NCBI RefSeq assembly: GCF_011395035.1
Contig: NZ_CP024768.1
Coordinates: 4,029,595-4,093,594, forward strand
Length of the DNA: 64,000 nt
DNA from: Pantoea cypripedii
GTDB taxonomy: Bacteria > Pseudomonadota > Gammaproteobacteria > Enterobacterales > Enterobacteriaceae
Direction of reading: 5' to 3'
The notes beneath the pieces were generated by a model that did no database searches, was not told the origin of the DNA, and was given only the letters and a program-made list of their open reading frames with translations. The translations under genes and the position numbers were made by a program. This document shows positions 51,809 through 60,464 of the stretch, piece by piece (position 1 is the first letter of the stretch; each line of letters starts with the position of its first letter).

Positions 51809-51911
51809 AGGTTTCTCCTGTGCTGATGTCGCAGTTATGGCGAAAATCGATGTTAACGGCTTGTTGCGCGCACGGAAGTGTGAAGCAACACGATTTTTTT
51901 GGGCTTTCGAT

Positions 51912-51933
51912 GGTTTTTAATAAATAAAAAACC
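51912..51933. promoter_or_regulatory. Candidate LgoR operator upstream of lgoR
   Basis: GGTTTTT and AAAAACC form an inverted repeat with 8 bp between, just before the lgoR ribosome site. The nonamer GGTTTTTAA here matches two TTAAAAACC copies upstream of lgoT. Confidence 0.4.
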
Positions 51934-51943
51934 GGAGCCTGCC

Positions 51944-52846
51944 ATGAGCCGAAGCCAGAATCTGCGCCAGAACGTGATCAACCAAATGCTGGAAGGCATT
52001 GCCCAGCGCCATATTCGTTCGCCCTTACCACCGCAGGCGGCGCTGGCGGAAATGTTCAATATCAGCCGCACCACGGTGCGCCATACCCTGCATTACCTGC
52101 ATCAACGGGGTGTGCTGGAAAAGGTGGATGAGACTTACGTCATCGTGCGTGATCCCGGCGACGAAGACGGTTTCAATGCCCTCACTCCGCCCATCGAGCA
52201 ACAGGCAGCGCAATTTGAGCAGACGTTTTTTAATCTGATCAACCAGCGGCTGCTGATGCCCGGCGATACCTTTACCGAGTTGCAACTGGCGCAGCGGGTG
52301 AAAGTCAGCCCGGTGGTGGTGCGGGAATTTCTGTTGCGGTTTATGCGCTATAACCTGCTGGAGCCGGTAAAACGCGGCCAGTGGCGCATGAAGAAGTTCG
52401 ATCAGGATTACGCGGAAAAACTGTTTGAACTGCGGGAAATGTTAGAAACCCACGCGCTGAACCGCTTTCTCAATCTGGCGTCGCATGACGAGCGCTGGAT
52501 TCAGGCGCGCGATTTACTTGACCGCCATCGTGCGATGCGTGACACCATCGCCAGCGATTATCGCCGCTTCGCTGCACTGGATAAGGAGATGCATTCGCTG
52601 ATCCTCTCCGCCGCTAATAACCCGTTTTTCAATCAGTCACTGGAGATTATCTCAGTGATTTTTCACTCGCATTATCAATGGGATGAAAGCGATCTGAAAC
52701 AGCGAAACATTGTGGCTCTCGAAGAACATATGGCGATTCTCACCGCGCTGATTAGCCGCCAGGATGTGGAAGCCCTGTGCGCCCTGCACGCCCACCTTGG
52801 CACCGCGAAAAGCTCGATGATCCGTTCAATCCGTCAGTACAATTAA
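51944..52846 (+). CDS. lgoR: GntR/FadR-family regulator of the L-galactonate genes
   Basis: 300 residues from ATG 51944 (MSRSQNLRQNVINQMLEGIAQRHIRSPLPPQAALAEMFNISRTTVRHTLHYLHQRGVLEKV): a GntR winged helix at about 5-70. The C-terminal FCD-like helical domain begins near 160 (KLFELREMLETHALNRFLNLA). It is longer than usual FadR-type regulators because of an inserted second region (residues 75-150). The symbol rests mainly on position between lgoD and lgoT. Confidence 0.8.
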   Translation: MSRSQNLRQNVINQMLEGIAQRHIRSPLPPQAALAEMFNISRTTVRHTLHYLHQRGVLEKVDETYVIVRDPGDEDGFNALTPPIEQQAAQFEQTFFNLINQRLLMPGDTFTELQLAQRVKVSPVVVREFLLRFMRYNLLEPVKRGQWRMKKFDQDYAEKLFELREMLETHALNRFLNLASHDERWIQARDLLDRHRAMRDTIASDYRRFAALDKEMHSLILSAANNPFFNQSLEIISVIFHSHYQWDESDLKQRNIVALEEHMAILTALISRQDVEALCALHAHLGTAKSSMIRSIRQYN

Positions 52847-52862
52847 AAACCGATTAAAAACC
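52843..52862. promoter_or_regulatory. Candidate LgoR operators upstream of lgoT
   Basis: Two direct copies of TTAAAAACC, at 52843-52851 and 52854-52862, repeated with an 11-bp period, one helical turn. The first overlaps the lgoR stop codon. Confidence 0.4.
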
Positions 52863-52946
52863 ACAAAGCATTATCTCCCGCACGAATCAGAAACATCTTT
52901 GCAACATCCTGTCACCTTTGCTTCTAGTCTCGGACCCATCTGTTGA

Positions 52947-52966
52947 GGTCGCATCAGTTGGCGACC
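52947..52966 (+). repeat. Inverted repeat in the lgoT leader
   Basis: GGTCGC, 8-nt spacer, GCGACC, about 55 bp before the lgoT start. It may be an operator or an mRNA hairpin. Confidence 0.4.
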
Positions 52967-53019
52967 ACAGAATCCCACACTGCCTGATAACGATAAGTAC
53001 CCAGCTCCGGGAGGTTGCA

Positions 53020-54372
53020 ATGGAAAATACATCAGCGCGTGGTCGCGAGACAGCGCCAGCCCCAGCCGCAGATAGACGTGATTTCGTCCCCGCTCGTGGC
53101 GATGTGGTGCGCTCACCGCGCATCAAAAAGATTCAGGTGACAGCGATGTTGTTGCTGCTGTTTGCCGCCGTCATTAACTATCTCGACCGCAGTTCGCTGT
53201 CGGTGGCCAATATGACCATTCGCGGTGAGCTGGGTCTGTCAGCCACCGAGATTGGCGTGCTGCTGTCGGCGTTTTCGCTGGCTTACGGTCTGGCGCAGCT
53301 GCCGTGTGGTGCGCTGCTGGATCGCAAAGGTCCACGCATCATGCTGGCACTGGGGATGTTCTTCTGGTCGCTGTTCCAGGCGGCAGCGGGGATGGTGCAT
53401 AACTTTACCCAGTTTATCCTGGTGCGCATCGGCCTCGGCATTGGCGAAGCGCCGATGAACCCGTGCGGCGTGAAGGTGATTAACGACTGGTTCAACATTA
53501 AAGATCGCGGCATGCCGATGGGGATGTTTAACGCCGCGTCGATGATTGGCCTGTCTATCGCCCCGCCGATTCTGGCGGCAATGATGCTGGTGCTGGGCTG
53601 GCGTGGCATGTTTGTCACTATCGGTGTGCTGGGTATGTTCCTCGCCATCGGCTGGTATCTGGCTTATCGCAACCGTGACAACAGCAAGCTGAGCGCAGAA
53701 GAGATCCACTATTTGCAGGCGGGCAGCGTCGCGTCACGTAAAGAACCGATCAGCTTTGCCGAGTGGCGCGGGCTGTTTAAGCAGCGCACCATGTGGGGCA
53801 TGATGATTGGTTTCAGCGGCATCAACTACACTGCGTGGCTGTATATCGCCTGGTTGCCGGGTTACCTGCAATCCACCTATAACCTCGACCTGAAAAGCAC
53901 CGGTTTACTGGCGGCGATTCCGTTCCTGTTCGGTGCGGCGGGTATGCTGCTGAACGGTTATGTGGTGGATGCGCTGGTACGTCGTGGTATGGACGCGGTG
54001 AAGGTGCGTAAAGTGAGTATTGTCTGCGGCATGTTGCTGTCTGCGGCATTCACCGCCTTCGTGACCCGCGCTACCGACACCACCAGTGCGGTAACGTTAA
54101 TCGGCATGGCGCTGTTTTGTATCCATTTTGCCGGTACATCCTGCTGGGGTTTGATTCACGCTAACGTTACCGCCCGTATGACCGCTTCGGTCGGCAGTAT
54201 CCAGAACTTTGCCAGCTTTGTGTTTGCTTCGTTTGCTCCGGTGATCACCGGCTGGGTGCTGGATACCACGAAATCTTTCAGCCTGGCGCTGATGATTTGT
54301 GCCGGTGTGACGGTAGTGGGGGCGCTGGCGTATCTGCTGCTGGTGCGTAAGCCGATTACCGATGGGGTATGA
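53020..54372 (+). CDS. lgoT: L-galactonate transporter (MFS, ACS family)
   Basis: 450 residues from ATG 53020 with GGGAGG upstream; E. coli LgoT (YjjL) is 453. Near-identical blocks: LLFAAVINYLDRSSLSVANMTIRGELGLSATEIGVLLSAFSLAYGLAQLPCGALLDRKGPR, EAPMNPCGVKVINDWFNIKDRG and GFSGINYTAWLYIAWLPGYLQSTYNLDLKSTGL. Twelve membrane segments. It imports L-galactonate for LgoD. In E. coli the three genes are similarly clustered. Confidence 0.93.
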   Translation: MENTSARGRETAPAPAADRRDFVPARGDVVRSPRIKKIQVTAMLLLLFAAVINYLDRSSLSVANMTIRGELGLSATEIGVLLSAFSLAYGLAQLPCGALLDRKGPRIMLALGMFFWSLFQAAAGMVHNFTQFILVRIGLGIGEAPMNPCGVKVINDWFNIKDRGMPMGMFNAASMIGLSIAPPILAAMMLVLGWRGMFVTIGVLGMFLAIGWYLAYRNRDNSKLSAEEIHYLQAGSVASRKEPISFAEWRGLFKQRTMWGMMIGFSGINYTAWLYIAWLPGYLQSTYNLDLKSTGLLAAIPFLFGAAGMLLNGYVVDALVRRGMDAVKVRKVSIVCGMLLSAAFTAFVTRATDTTSAVTLIGMALFCIHFAGTSCWGLIHANVTARMTASVGSIQNFASFVFASFAPVITGWVLDTTKSFSLALMICAGVTVVGALAYLLLVRKPITDGV

Positions 54373-54779
54373 TTTTAGGTTCTGTCCGTAAGCCCCCGTG
54401 CTATCTGAATTGCGCGATAAATCGCGCCGCTACGACAGCGTGCAGATTAATCGCGCAAAAAAGCAATGGATAAATCAACGGAAAGCAAAAGTCGTGCAGC
54501 GGGGCTGGAGCGCCATCCGAACTCGCTGAGCGAGGGAACGATTCCAGGATGAGCCGCATGGATGCGGCGAAAGGCGGCGTTGAGCAGGAGCGAATCGACG
54601 CCGGTCCGTCGGAAGCGTGAGTAAGCGAAGGCACCGCGAAGCGGCGAGGAAGGCGGCGCAGGGCCAGGGAATGCAAAGGGCGCGGCCCAGGGCGCCCTTT
54701 GCTCGGTCGCCGCACCGGCGAACTGAAACTGCCTCAGTCTGTGGCGAACGAAATAACCTCGTAGCGAACGAAACGCCCC
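54373..54779. other. Intergenic region with a highly structured GC-rich block
   Basis: 407 bp between lgoT and a LysR gene. After the repeat unit, 54475-54779 is GC-rich and densely palindromic: GCCGCAT-GG-ATGCGGC (54553-54568), CAAAGGGCGC with its complement GCGCCCTTTG (54674-54701, perfect 10-bp stem, 8-nt loop), and a direct repeat GCGAACGAAA (54743-54752 and 54763-54772). Reading frames crossing it are Arg/Ser/Pro-rich, lack credible starts and look non-coding. It could be a structured RNA or a mobile non-coding element. Confidence 0.6.
54412..54433. repeat. REP-like unit (site 5)
   Basis: GCGCGATAAATCGCGCC followed by GCTAC, 39 bp after the lgoT stop, with a degenerate half unit ATTAATCGCGCAAAA at 54446-54460. 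A single main unit here rather than a full pair. Confidence 0.8.
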
Positions 54780-55694
54780 CTACGGTTTCACCGTAAAAAA
54801 CCTCGACTCGCACTGCCGTGCAATCTCCCACAACTTATCACGAATCACCTGTTTCAGTTGCAGGGTGGATTGTGACTGCGGGCGGTCGCGGCGGCTGATC
54901 AGCATCACCTCAAACGGCAACGGCTGCGCCACGGGCAGCAGCTTGAGTTGGTCGGCATAGCGACAGGCAGTGAACAGATCCACCACCCCCACGCCGCCGC
55001 CCGCCAGCACCATATCGGCAATCACGGAATACGTTTTGATCGACAGCGATACCGCCGGTGTCAGCCCCTTATCGCGCAGCGCCCGGTGCAGCACCCGTCC
55101 CAGCGGGTCCTGGCTTTGCATCATCAGCAGATTATTGGCACACAGCCATTCGAGCGTGACCGGTTCGTTGTGGGTGTGATCCCGTGGCAGCAACGCCACC
55201 ATCGAGGATTGAAACAGCGGCTCGGCCAGCAGGTTGGCATCCACCTGCTGACCAAATACCAGCGCGAAATCGAGCTGATTTTCGAGAATGCTACGGCACA
55301 GGGTGCTGAAATGTTCGGTAACCAGTTCCACGCTGACCGATGCGGCCTGCTGTCGCCAGGTCACCAGCGCCGGAGCCAGCACCATCTGACCAAACGCATG
55401 AGCCGCTCCCACGCGTACCGTCTGTCCCTCGCCACGGCGCAGCTGCTCCGTCAGTTGCGTAATCGCCTGCAACCTTTGATACAGCTCCTCCACTTCCGGC
55501 AGCAGACGCCGCCCCTCCGCCGTGACAATCATTCCCTGCGCCCGCCGCTCGAACAGCGCAAAACCGAGTTGTTGCTCGGCGTGATTCAGCACCCGGCTGA
55601 CATTCGGCTGCGAGACATTGAGCAGGCGCGCGGCACCGCTGATGCTGCCGCTCTGCACTATCGCCTGAAACACCTCAATATGTCGCAATCGCAT
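54780..55694 (-). CDS. LysR-family transcriptional regulator of the peptide cluster
   Basis: 304 residues (MRLRHIEVFQAIVQSGSISGAARLLNVSQPNVSRVLNHAEQQLGFALFERRAQGMIVTAEG): winged helix at 1-60 and an effector domain containing LLMMQSQDPLGRVLHRAL and VLAGGGVGVVDLF. It follows the dipeptidase gene with only a 2-bp gap and is cotranscribed with it, divergent from the ABC importer. Probable regulator of the whole cluster. Confidence 0.9.
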   Translation of the reverse strand: MRLRHIEVFQAIVQSGSISGAARLLNVSQPNVSRVLNHAEQQLGFALFERRAQGMIVTAEGRRLLPEVEELYQRLQAITQLTEQLRRGEGQTVRVGAAHAFGQMVLAPALVTWRQQAASVSVELVTEHFSTLCRSILENQLDFALVFGQQVDANLLAEPLFQSSMVALLPRDHTHNEPVTLEWLCANNLLMMQSQDPLGRVLHRALRDKGLTPAVSLSIKTYSVIADMVLAGGGVGVVDLFTACRYADQLKLLPVAQPLPFEVMLISRRDRPQSQSTLQLKQVIRDKLWEIARQCESRFFTVKP

Positions 55695-55696
55695 GA

Positions 55697-56761
55697 TTAT
55701 TCACCCCAGGTCGCTTCGAGTACCCGCAGCCAGTTGCCGTAACAAATTTTCTCCAGCAACGCCTGCGAATAGCCTCGCGCCGCCAGGGCATCCACCAGCA
55801 GCGGGAAACCCGCCACATCTTTCATATCGCCCGGCATGGTTGCACCATCGAGGTCGGAACCAAAACCGACTCCGTCCTCACCCACTTTTTCCAGCAGATA
55901 CTCCACATGACGCACGATGGCATCGACCGTGGTCGGGGCATGGCGATCGCCATCTTCACGCAGGAACGGCACCGCAAAGTTAACCCCCACAAACCCCTGG
56001 GTTTCAGCGATGGCCGCCAGCTGACGATCGGTGAGGTTACGTGACTGGGCGCTTAACACATGAGCATTGGAGTGGCTCGCCACCAGCGGCGCATCGCTGA
56101 TTTCGGCGGTATGCCAGAACCCTTTTTCATCCATGTGCGACAGGTCAACCATGATGCGGCGCTGATTACAGTCGCGCACCAGCTGCTTGCCCGCCGCCGT
56201 CAGGCCGTTGCCAATATCTGGCGAAGAGGGATAGCGGAACGGCACCCCATCGCCAAACTGATTAGGACGGCTCCACAGTGGGCCGAGGGTGCGCAACCCG
56301 CTGGCGTAAAGAATATCCAGCAGCTCGCCGTGGGTATCCAGCGCTTCCGCCCCTTCAATATGCATCACCACGGCCAGCACGTTGTTGGCCATGCACTGAC
56401 GAATCTCACGCACGCTGCGACAAATCTTCACCTGCCCCTGCGACGCCTGCTCAATACGCAGTAACAACGCCAGCATGGAAAAGGTGGCATCGCGCGCAGT
56501 GCCAATAATTTCTTCAGGAAATTCTGAGAGGTCTGGCGCACTTCTTGCAACTAGCGGGTGTGATGGCACCCAGGTGGCAAAAATCCCACCTACCATATTT
56601 CCCTGGCGGATGCGGGGAAAATCCATCTGCCCCGATTCGGTGCCATTCAGGAAAGCATTTACCGCGTCAGGCTGATGGTGTTGCCACAGTTTGTTCAGGA
56701 CATCGTTATGACCATCAAAAACCGGGATGGAAAGTCGGTTGGCGTTACGCAAGTCAGACAT
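55697..56761 (-). CDS. Membrane-dipeptidase-family (M19) zinc dipeptidase
   Basis: 354 residues. Zinc ligands: His18 and Asp20 in VFDGHNDVLNKLW, Glu in VVMHIEGAEALDTHG, and His residues in DLSHMDEKGFWHTAEI and ASHSNAHVLSAQSRNLTD; the C-terminal VGFGSDLDGATMPGDM is the usual family end motif. M19 enzymes split dipeptides including L-D and D-containing ones. It is first in a reverse operon with LysR, divergent from a Dpp-type importer. Confidence 0.92.
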   Translation of the reverse strand: MSDLRNANRLSIPVFDGHNDVLNKLWQHHQPDAVNAFLNGTESGQMDFPRIRQGNMVGGIFATWVPSHPLVARSAPDLSEFPEEIIGTARDATFSMLALLLRIEQASQGQVKICRSVREIRQCMANNVLAVVMHIEGAEALDTHGELLDILYASGLRTLGPLWSRPNQFGDGVPFRYPSSPDIGNGLTAAGKQLVRDCNQRRIMVDLSHMDEKGFWHTAEISDAPLVASHSNAHVLSAQSRNLTDRQLAAIAETQGFVGVNFAVPFLREDGDRHAPTTVDAIVRHVEYLLEKVGEDGVGFGSDLDGATMPGDMKDVAGFPLLVDALAARGYSQALLEKICYGNWLRVLEATWGE

Positions 56762-56962
56762 GTTGTACCCGTTTCATGTGCAGGAGAAAGCGCAAGCGCT
56801 GCCAGCTGGCGGAGCAAAATGCACCAAAATAAGGCAAGCGCCTGGGCGTGAAACAAAAGGCTTAATGCCTGTTATTAATCCCCCTGCCAGGCGGGAAAGT
56901 CAAGACAAAAAACAGCAAAAATAGAATATTTTATTTTAATAATCAACAAGTTGGGAGTTTGC

Positions 56963-58558
56963 ATGGTTACCAGAAGACGTTTTCTTGCAGGATGCACCGC
57001 CGTACCGTTCCTTTCGTATCTCAGCCTCAATTCTGCCTTCGGTGCCACCCCGCCCAGCATGCTGGTCATGGCCATGCAGCTGGACAACATTACCAGCCTC
57101 GATCCGCACGAAAGTTTTGAAGCCATCGGCGGCCAGATCTGCGGCAACCTCTATCAGAAGCTGGTGATGCCCGATCCGCAGCAGGCCGACAAAGTGATTG
57201 GCTCGCTGGCAAAAAGCTGGGATGCCAGCAGCGACAATAGCGTTTACACCTTCCATCTCGATCCGGCGGCAAAATTTGCCGATGGCTCACCGGTGACCGC
57301 CGAAGATGTCGCCTTCTCCATCGAACGTATCGTAAAACTGGATAAAAGCCCGGCATTTATTATCAACCAGTTTGGCTTCACCAAAGACAACGTCACCCAG
57401 TTGGTGACGGCGAAAGATACCCACACCGTGGAGATGAAACTGGGTGCGCCGGCCGCCGAGACGTTCCTGTTGTATTGCCTGTCGGCCACCGTCGGCAGCA
57501 TCGTGTCGAAGAAAGCCTGTCTGGCGAACCAGCAAAACAATGACTTCGGCAACGGCTGGCTGAAACAGCACAGCGCCGGTTCCGGTGCCTTTACCCTGCG
57601 CACCTGGAACGCCAGCGAAACGGTGATTCTGGAACTCAGCCCGCAGTTTACTGGCGAGACCAAAATCAAACGCGTGATCCTGAAACATATCGCCGACCCG
57701 GCAGCGCAGGCGCTGATGGTGCAAAAAGGTGATGTGGATGCGGCCTATGACCTGACCACCGAACAATTGTTGCAGGTGAAAAACGACCCGAAAGTGACGC
57801 TGGTCAATCAGTCGCTCTCGGCGATTATGCTGATGTCGTGCAACACCAATAACCAATACCTGAAAAAGCCGCAGGTGTGGCAGGCGCTGAAATGGGCGCT
57901 GGATTATGACAGCATCCAGAAAAACATTCTGTCGATGAGTTTTACCACCCACCAAAGTTTCCTGCCAAGTGGCTTCCCGGCAGCGCTGGACGATACCCCG
58001 TTCCATAAAGATCTCAGCAAAGCCAAAGCGCTGCTGGCGGAAGCAGGTTATCCGGATGGTTTCGAAATCACCCTTGATCACTACTCGGTGCAGCCGTACC
58101 CGGATATCGCCCAGGCGATTCAGACCCAGCTGGGTGCGATTGGCATCAAAGTGTCGCTGATCGCCGCCGAAAACCGCCAGGTACTGACCAAGATGCGCGC
58201 CCGTCAGCATCAGCTGGCCCTTACCGTGTGGGGCGCGGATTATTTCGATCCCAATTCCAACACCGAAGCGTTCTGCGTCAACACCGACAACAGCGACAAC
58301 GCACGCAACCGCACCCTGGCCTGGCGTTGCAGCTGGTCTGACGATGAGTTCAACAAGCTGACCGAGCAGGCGCTGCACGAACCCGACGCGGCCAAACGTA
58401 TCGCCCTGTATCACCAGATTCAGCAACTGGGACGCGAGAAGAGTCCGTTTATCTACATGATGCAGCGAACGCGCAACATTGCCTGTACCAAAAATATCAG
58501 TGATGTCCACATGACGGTGCTGGAACAGTGGCCGTATGACCAGGTGAAAAAAGCCTGA
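56963..58558 (+). CDS. Peptide ABC transporter substrate-binding protein with twin-arginine signal
   Basis: 531 residues from ATG 56963 (GGGAG 5 nt upstream); an in-frame TTG at 56951 is less likely. N-terminus MVTRRRFLAGCTAVPFLSYL then SLNSAFGATPP is a twin-arginine signal with cleavage near AFG. The mature part is a family 5 binding protein: NITSLDPHESFEAIGGQICGNLYQKL, FHLDPAAKFADGSPVTAEDVAFSIERI and ALLAEAGYPDGFEITLD. It delivers peptides to the membrane complex encoded downstream. Stop overlaps the next start by one base. Confidence 0.92.
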   Translation: MVTRRRFLAGCTAVPFLSYLSLNSAFGATPPSMLVMAMQLDNITSLDPHESFEAIGGQICGNLYQKLVMPDPQQADKVIGSLAKSWDASSDNSVYTFHLDPAAKFADGSPVTAEDVAFSIERIVKLDKSPAFIINQFGFTKDNVTQLVTAKDTHTVEMKLGAPAAETFLLYCLSATVGSIVSKKACLANQQNNDFGNGWLKQHSAGSGAFTLRTWNASETVILELSPQFTGETKIKRVILKHIADPAAQALMVQKGDVDAAYDLTTEQLLQVKNDPKVTLVNQSLSAIMLMSCNTNNQYLKKPQVWQALKWALDYDSIQKNILSMSFTTHQSFLPSGFPAALDDTPFHKDLSKAKALLAEAGYPDGFEITLDHYSVQPYPDIAQAIQTQLGAIGIKVSLIAAENRQVLTKMRARQHQLALTVWGADYFDPNSNTEAFCVNTDNSDNARNRTLAWRCSWSDDEFNKLTEQALHEPDAAKRIALYHQIQQLGREKSPFIYMMQRTRNIACTKNISDVHMTVLEQWPYDQVKKA

Positions 58559-59568
58559 TGCCGTTACTGAAGAAAATCGTCAGCACCCTGAGCAGCCTGG
58601 TGCTGACGCTGTTTGGCCTGTCGGTTTTGACCTTTTTCATTGGCCGCGTGATGCCCACCGATCCGGTGCTGGCAGCGGTCGGTGATAACGCACCTCAGTC
58701 GGTGGTGGAGCGCGTGCGTGCGGAGATGGGGCTGGATCAGCCCCTTTACATCCAGTTTGGTCATTACCTCAATCAGCTGTTACATGGCGATCTCGGCAAA
58801 TCGATTCTGACCTCCAACCCGGTCACCACCGATATCGCCCGTTTCTTCCCTGCCACCATGGAGCTGGCGACCGCCGCGATTATTATCGCCGCGCTGATCG
58901 GCATTCCCCTTGGCGTCTGGGCGGCGGTGCGCCAGAGCAGCTGGGTGGATCAGACCATCCGCGTGATTTGCCTCGCCGGTCATTCGCTGCCGGTGTTCGT
59001 GCTGGCGCTGCTGAGCCTGCTGGTGTTCTACGCGGTGCTGGGCATTGCGCCGGGGCCGGGGCGGCAGGACATCATCTGGCAGGATATGGTGCCGCAGGTC
59101 ACCGGCTTCCTCACCATTGATTCCCTGCTGGCGGGGGAATATGACGCCTTCCGCGATGCGCTGGCGCATATGGTGCAACCGGTATTGATCCTCGCCTATT
59201 TCAGCATGGCTTACATCACGCGTATGACGCGCACCTTTATGCTCAACGCCCTGAGCGGCGAGTTTGTCATCACCGCGCGCGCCAAAGGTTTGTCTTCGCG
59301 CCGCGTGATTTGGCGACATGCTTTTCCCACTGTGGCGGTGCAATTGGTGACGGTACTGGCGCTGACCTACGCCGGATTGCTGGAAGGCGCGGTGGTGACG
59401 GAAAACGTCTTTGCCTGGCCGGGCCTTGGGCAGTATCTCACCACCTCGCTAATGAACGCCGATATGAACCCGGTGGTCGGCTCGACCCTTCTGGTGGGCA
59501 CCGTGTATGTGCTGCTCAATCTGCTGGCTGACATTCTCTATCGACTTTGGGACCCGCGCGTAAAATGA
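58558..59568 (+). CDS. Peptide ABC transporter permease (DppB-like)
   Basis: 336 residues (MPLLKKIVSTLSSLVLTLFGLSVLTFFIGRVMPTDPVLAAVGDNAPQSVVERVRAEMGLDQPLYIQF). Six hydrophobic segments; the EAA-type loop is GEFVITARAKGLSSRRVIWRHAFPTVAVQLV. Its ATG overlaps the binding-protein stop (TGATG) and its stop overlaps the next permease start, so translation is coupled along the operon. Confidence 0.94.
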   Translation: MPLLKKIVSTLSSLVLTLFGLSVLTFFIGRVMPTDPVLAAVGDNAPQSVVERVRAEMGLDQPLYIQFGHYLNQLLHGDLGKSILTSNPVTTDIARFFPATMELATAAIIIAALIGIPLGVWAAVRQSSWVDQTIRVICLAGHSLPVFVLALLSLLVFYAVLGIAPGPGRQDIIWQDMVPQVTGFLTIDSLLAGEYDAFRDALAHMVQPVLILAYFSMAYITRMTRTFMLNALSGEFVITARAKGLSSRRVIWRHAFPTVAVQLVTVLALTYAGLLEGAVVTENVFAWPGLGQYLTTSLMNADMNPVVGSTLLVGTVYVLLNLLADILYRLWDPRVK

Positions 59569-60464
59569 TCTTTTTCTCTCGTGACTGGCTGCTGGATGAC
59601 ACCCCGGCCAACCGCCGTCAGGCGGTGTGGGGCCGTCGTTATCGCCTGTGGCTTAGCCTGCGCAGTAACCCGCTGGCGATGGCGGGTCTGCTGGTAATTT
59701 TACTGATGCTGCTGCTGGCGCTGTTTGCTCCGCTGCTGACGCCGTTCGATCCCGGCACCCAGCATCTCGATAACCGTCTGGCCCTGCCATCGATGGCGCA
59801 CTGGCTCGGTACCGATGAGCTGGGACGCGATGTCTGGACGCGCATTATCTATGGCGGACGCACCACGCTCGGCATGGTGATTGCCGTGGTGGTGTTGACG
59901 GCTCCGCTCGGTCTGCTGATTGGCTGTATCGCCGGTTATGCCGGTGGGATTGTCGATAAGGCGCTGATGCGTCTGACCGATATCTTCCTCGCCTTTCCGC
60001 GTCTGATTCTGGCACTAGCGTTTGTGGCCGCCCTGAAGCCAGGCGTGGAGAGCGCGGTACTGGCGATCGCCCTTACTGCCTGGCCGCCGTATGCGCGTCT
60101 GGCACGTGCCGAGACCCTGCAATTCCGCCACAGCGATTTTATCGCTGCCAGCCGCCTGACCGGTGCGTCACCGCTGCGCATTATCCTGCGTCATATCATG
60201 CCGCTGTGCGTGCCCAGTCTGATTGTGCGCGTCACTCTCGACATGAGCGCCATCATCATCACTGCCGCCAGTCTCGGCTTTCTCGGCATGGGGGCGCAGC
60301 CGCCCTCGCCGGAATGGGGCACGATGATCGCCACCGCCCGTCGTTTTCTGTTCAGCCAATGGTGGGTGCCGCTGATGCCGTGTATCGCGATTTTCCTGAC
60401 GTCGCTGGCGTTTAACTTTCTTGGCGACGGTCTGCGCGACGTGCTGGACCCGAAGGAGCGCTAA
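59565..60464 (+). CDS. Peptide ABC transporter permease (DppC-like)
   Basis: 299 residues from ATG 59565 (MIFFSRDWLLDDTPANRRQAVWGRRYRLWLSLRSNPLAMAGLLVILLMLLL). Includes the typical APLLTPFDPGTQHLDNRLALPSMAHWLGTDELGRDVWTRIIYGGRTTL segment and EAA loop HSDFIAASRLTGASPLRIILRHIMP. Pairs with the DppB-like permease. The ATPase gene begins at the next base after its stop. Confidence 0.94.
   Translation: MIFFSRDWLLDDTPANRRQAVWGRRYRLWLSLRSNPLAMAGLLVILLMLLLALFAPLLTPFDPGTQHLDNRLALPSMAHWLGTDELGRDVWTRIIYGGRTTLGMVIAVVVLTAPLGLLIGCIAGYAGGIVDKALMRLTDIFLAFPRLILALAFVAALKPGVESAVLAIALTAWPPYARLARAETLQFRHSDFIAASRLTGASPLRIILRHIMPLCVPSLIVRVTLDMSAIIITAASLGFLGMGAQPPSPEWGTMIATARRFLFSQWWVPLMPCIAIFLTSLAFNFLGDGLRDVLDPKER

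Noticed and set aside
54401..54831. Reverse-strand open frames across the structured block
   Set aside because: Arg/Ser/Pro-rich, no ribosome site, one runs into the LysR gene; more consistent with non-coding structured DNA.
57287..58510. Reverse-strand open frame of about 400 codons opposite the peptide-binding protein gene
   Set aside because: Shadow of the substrate-binding protein; composition is rich in His/Arg/Gln and matches no family.
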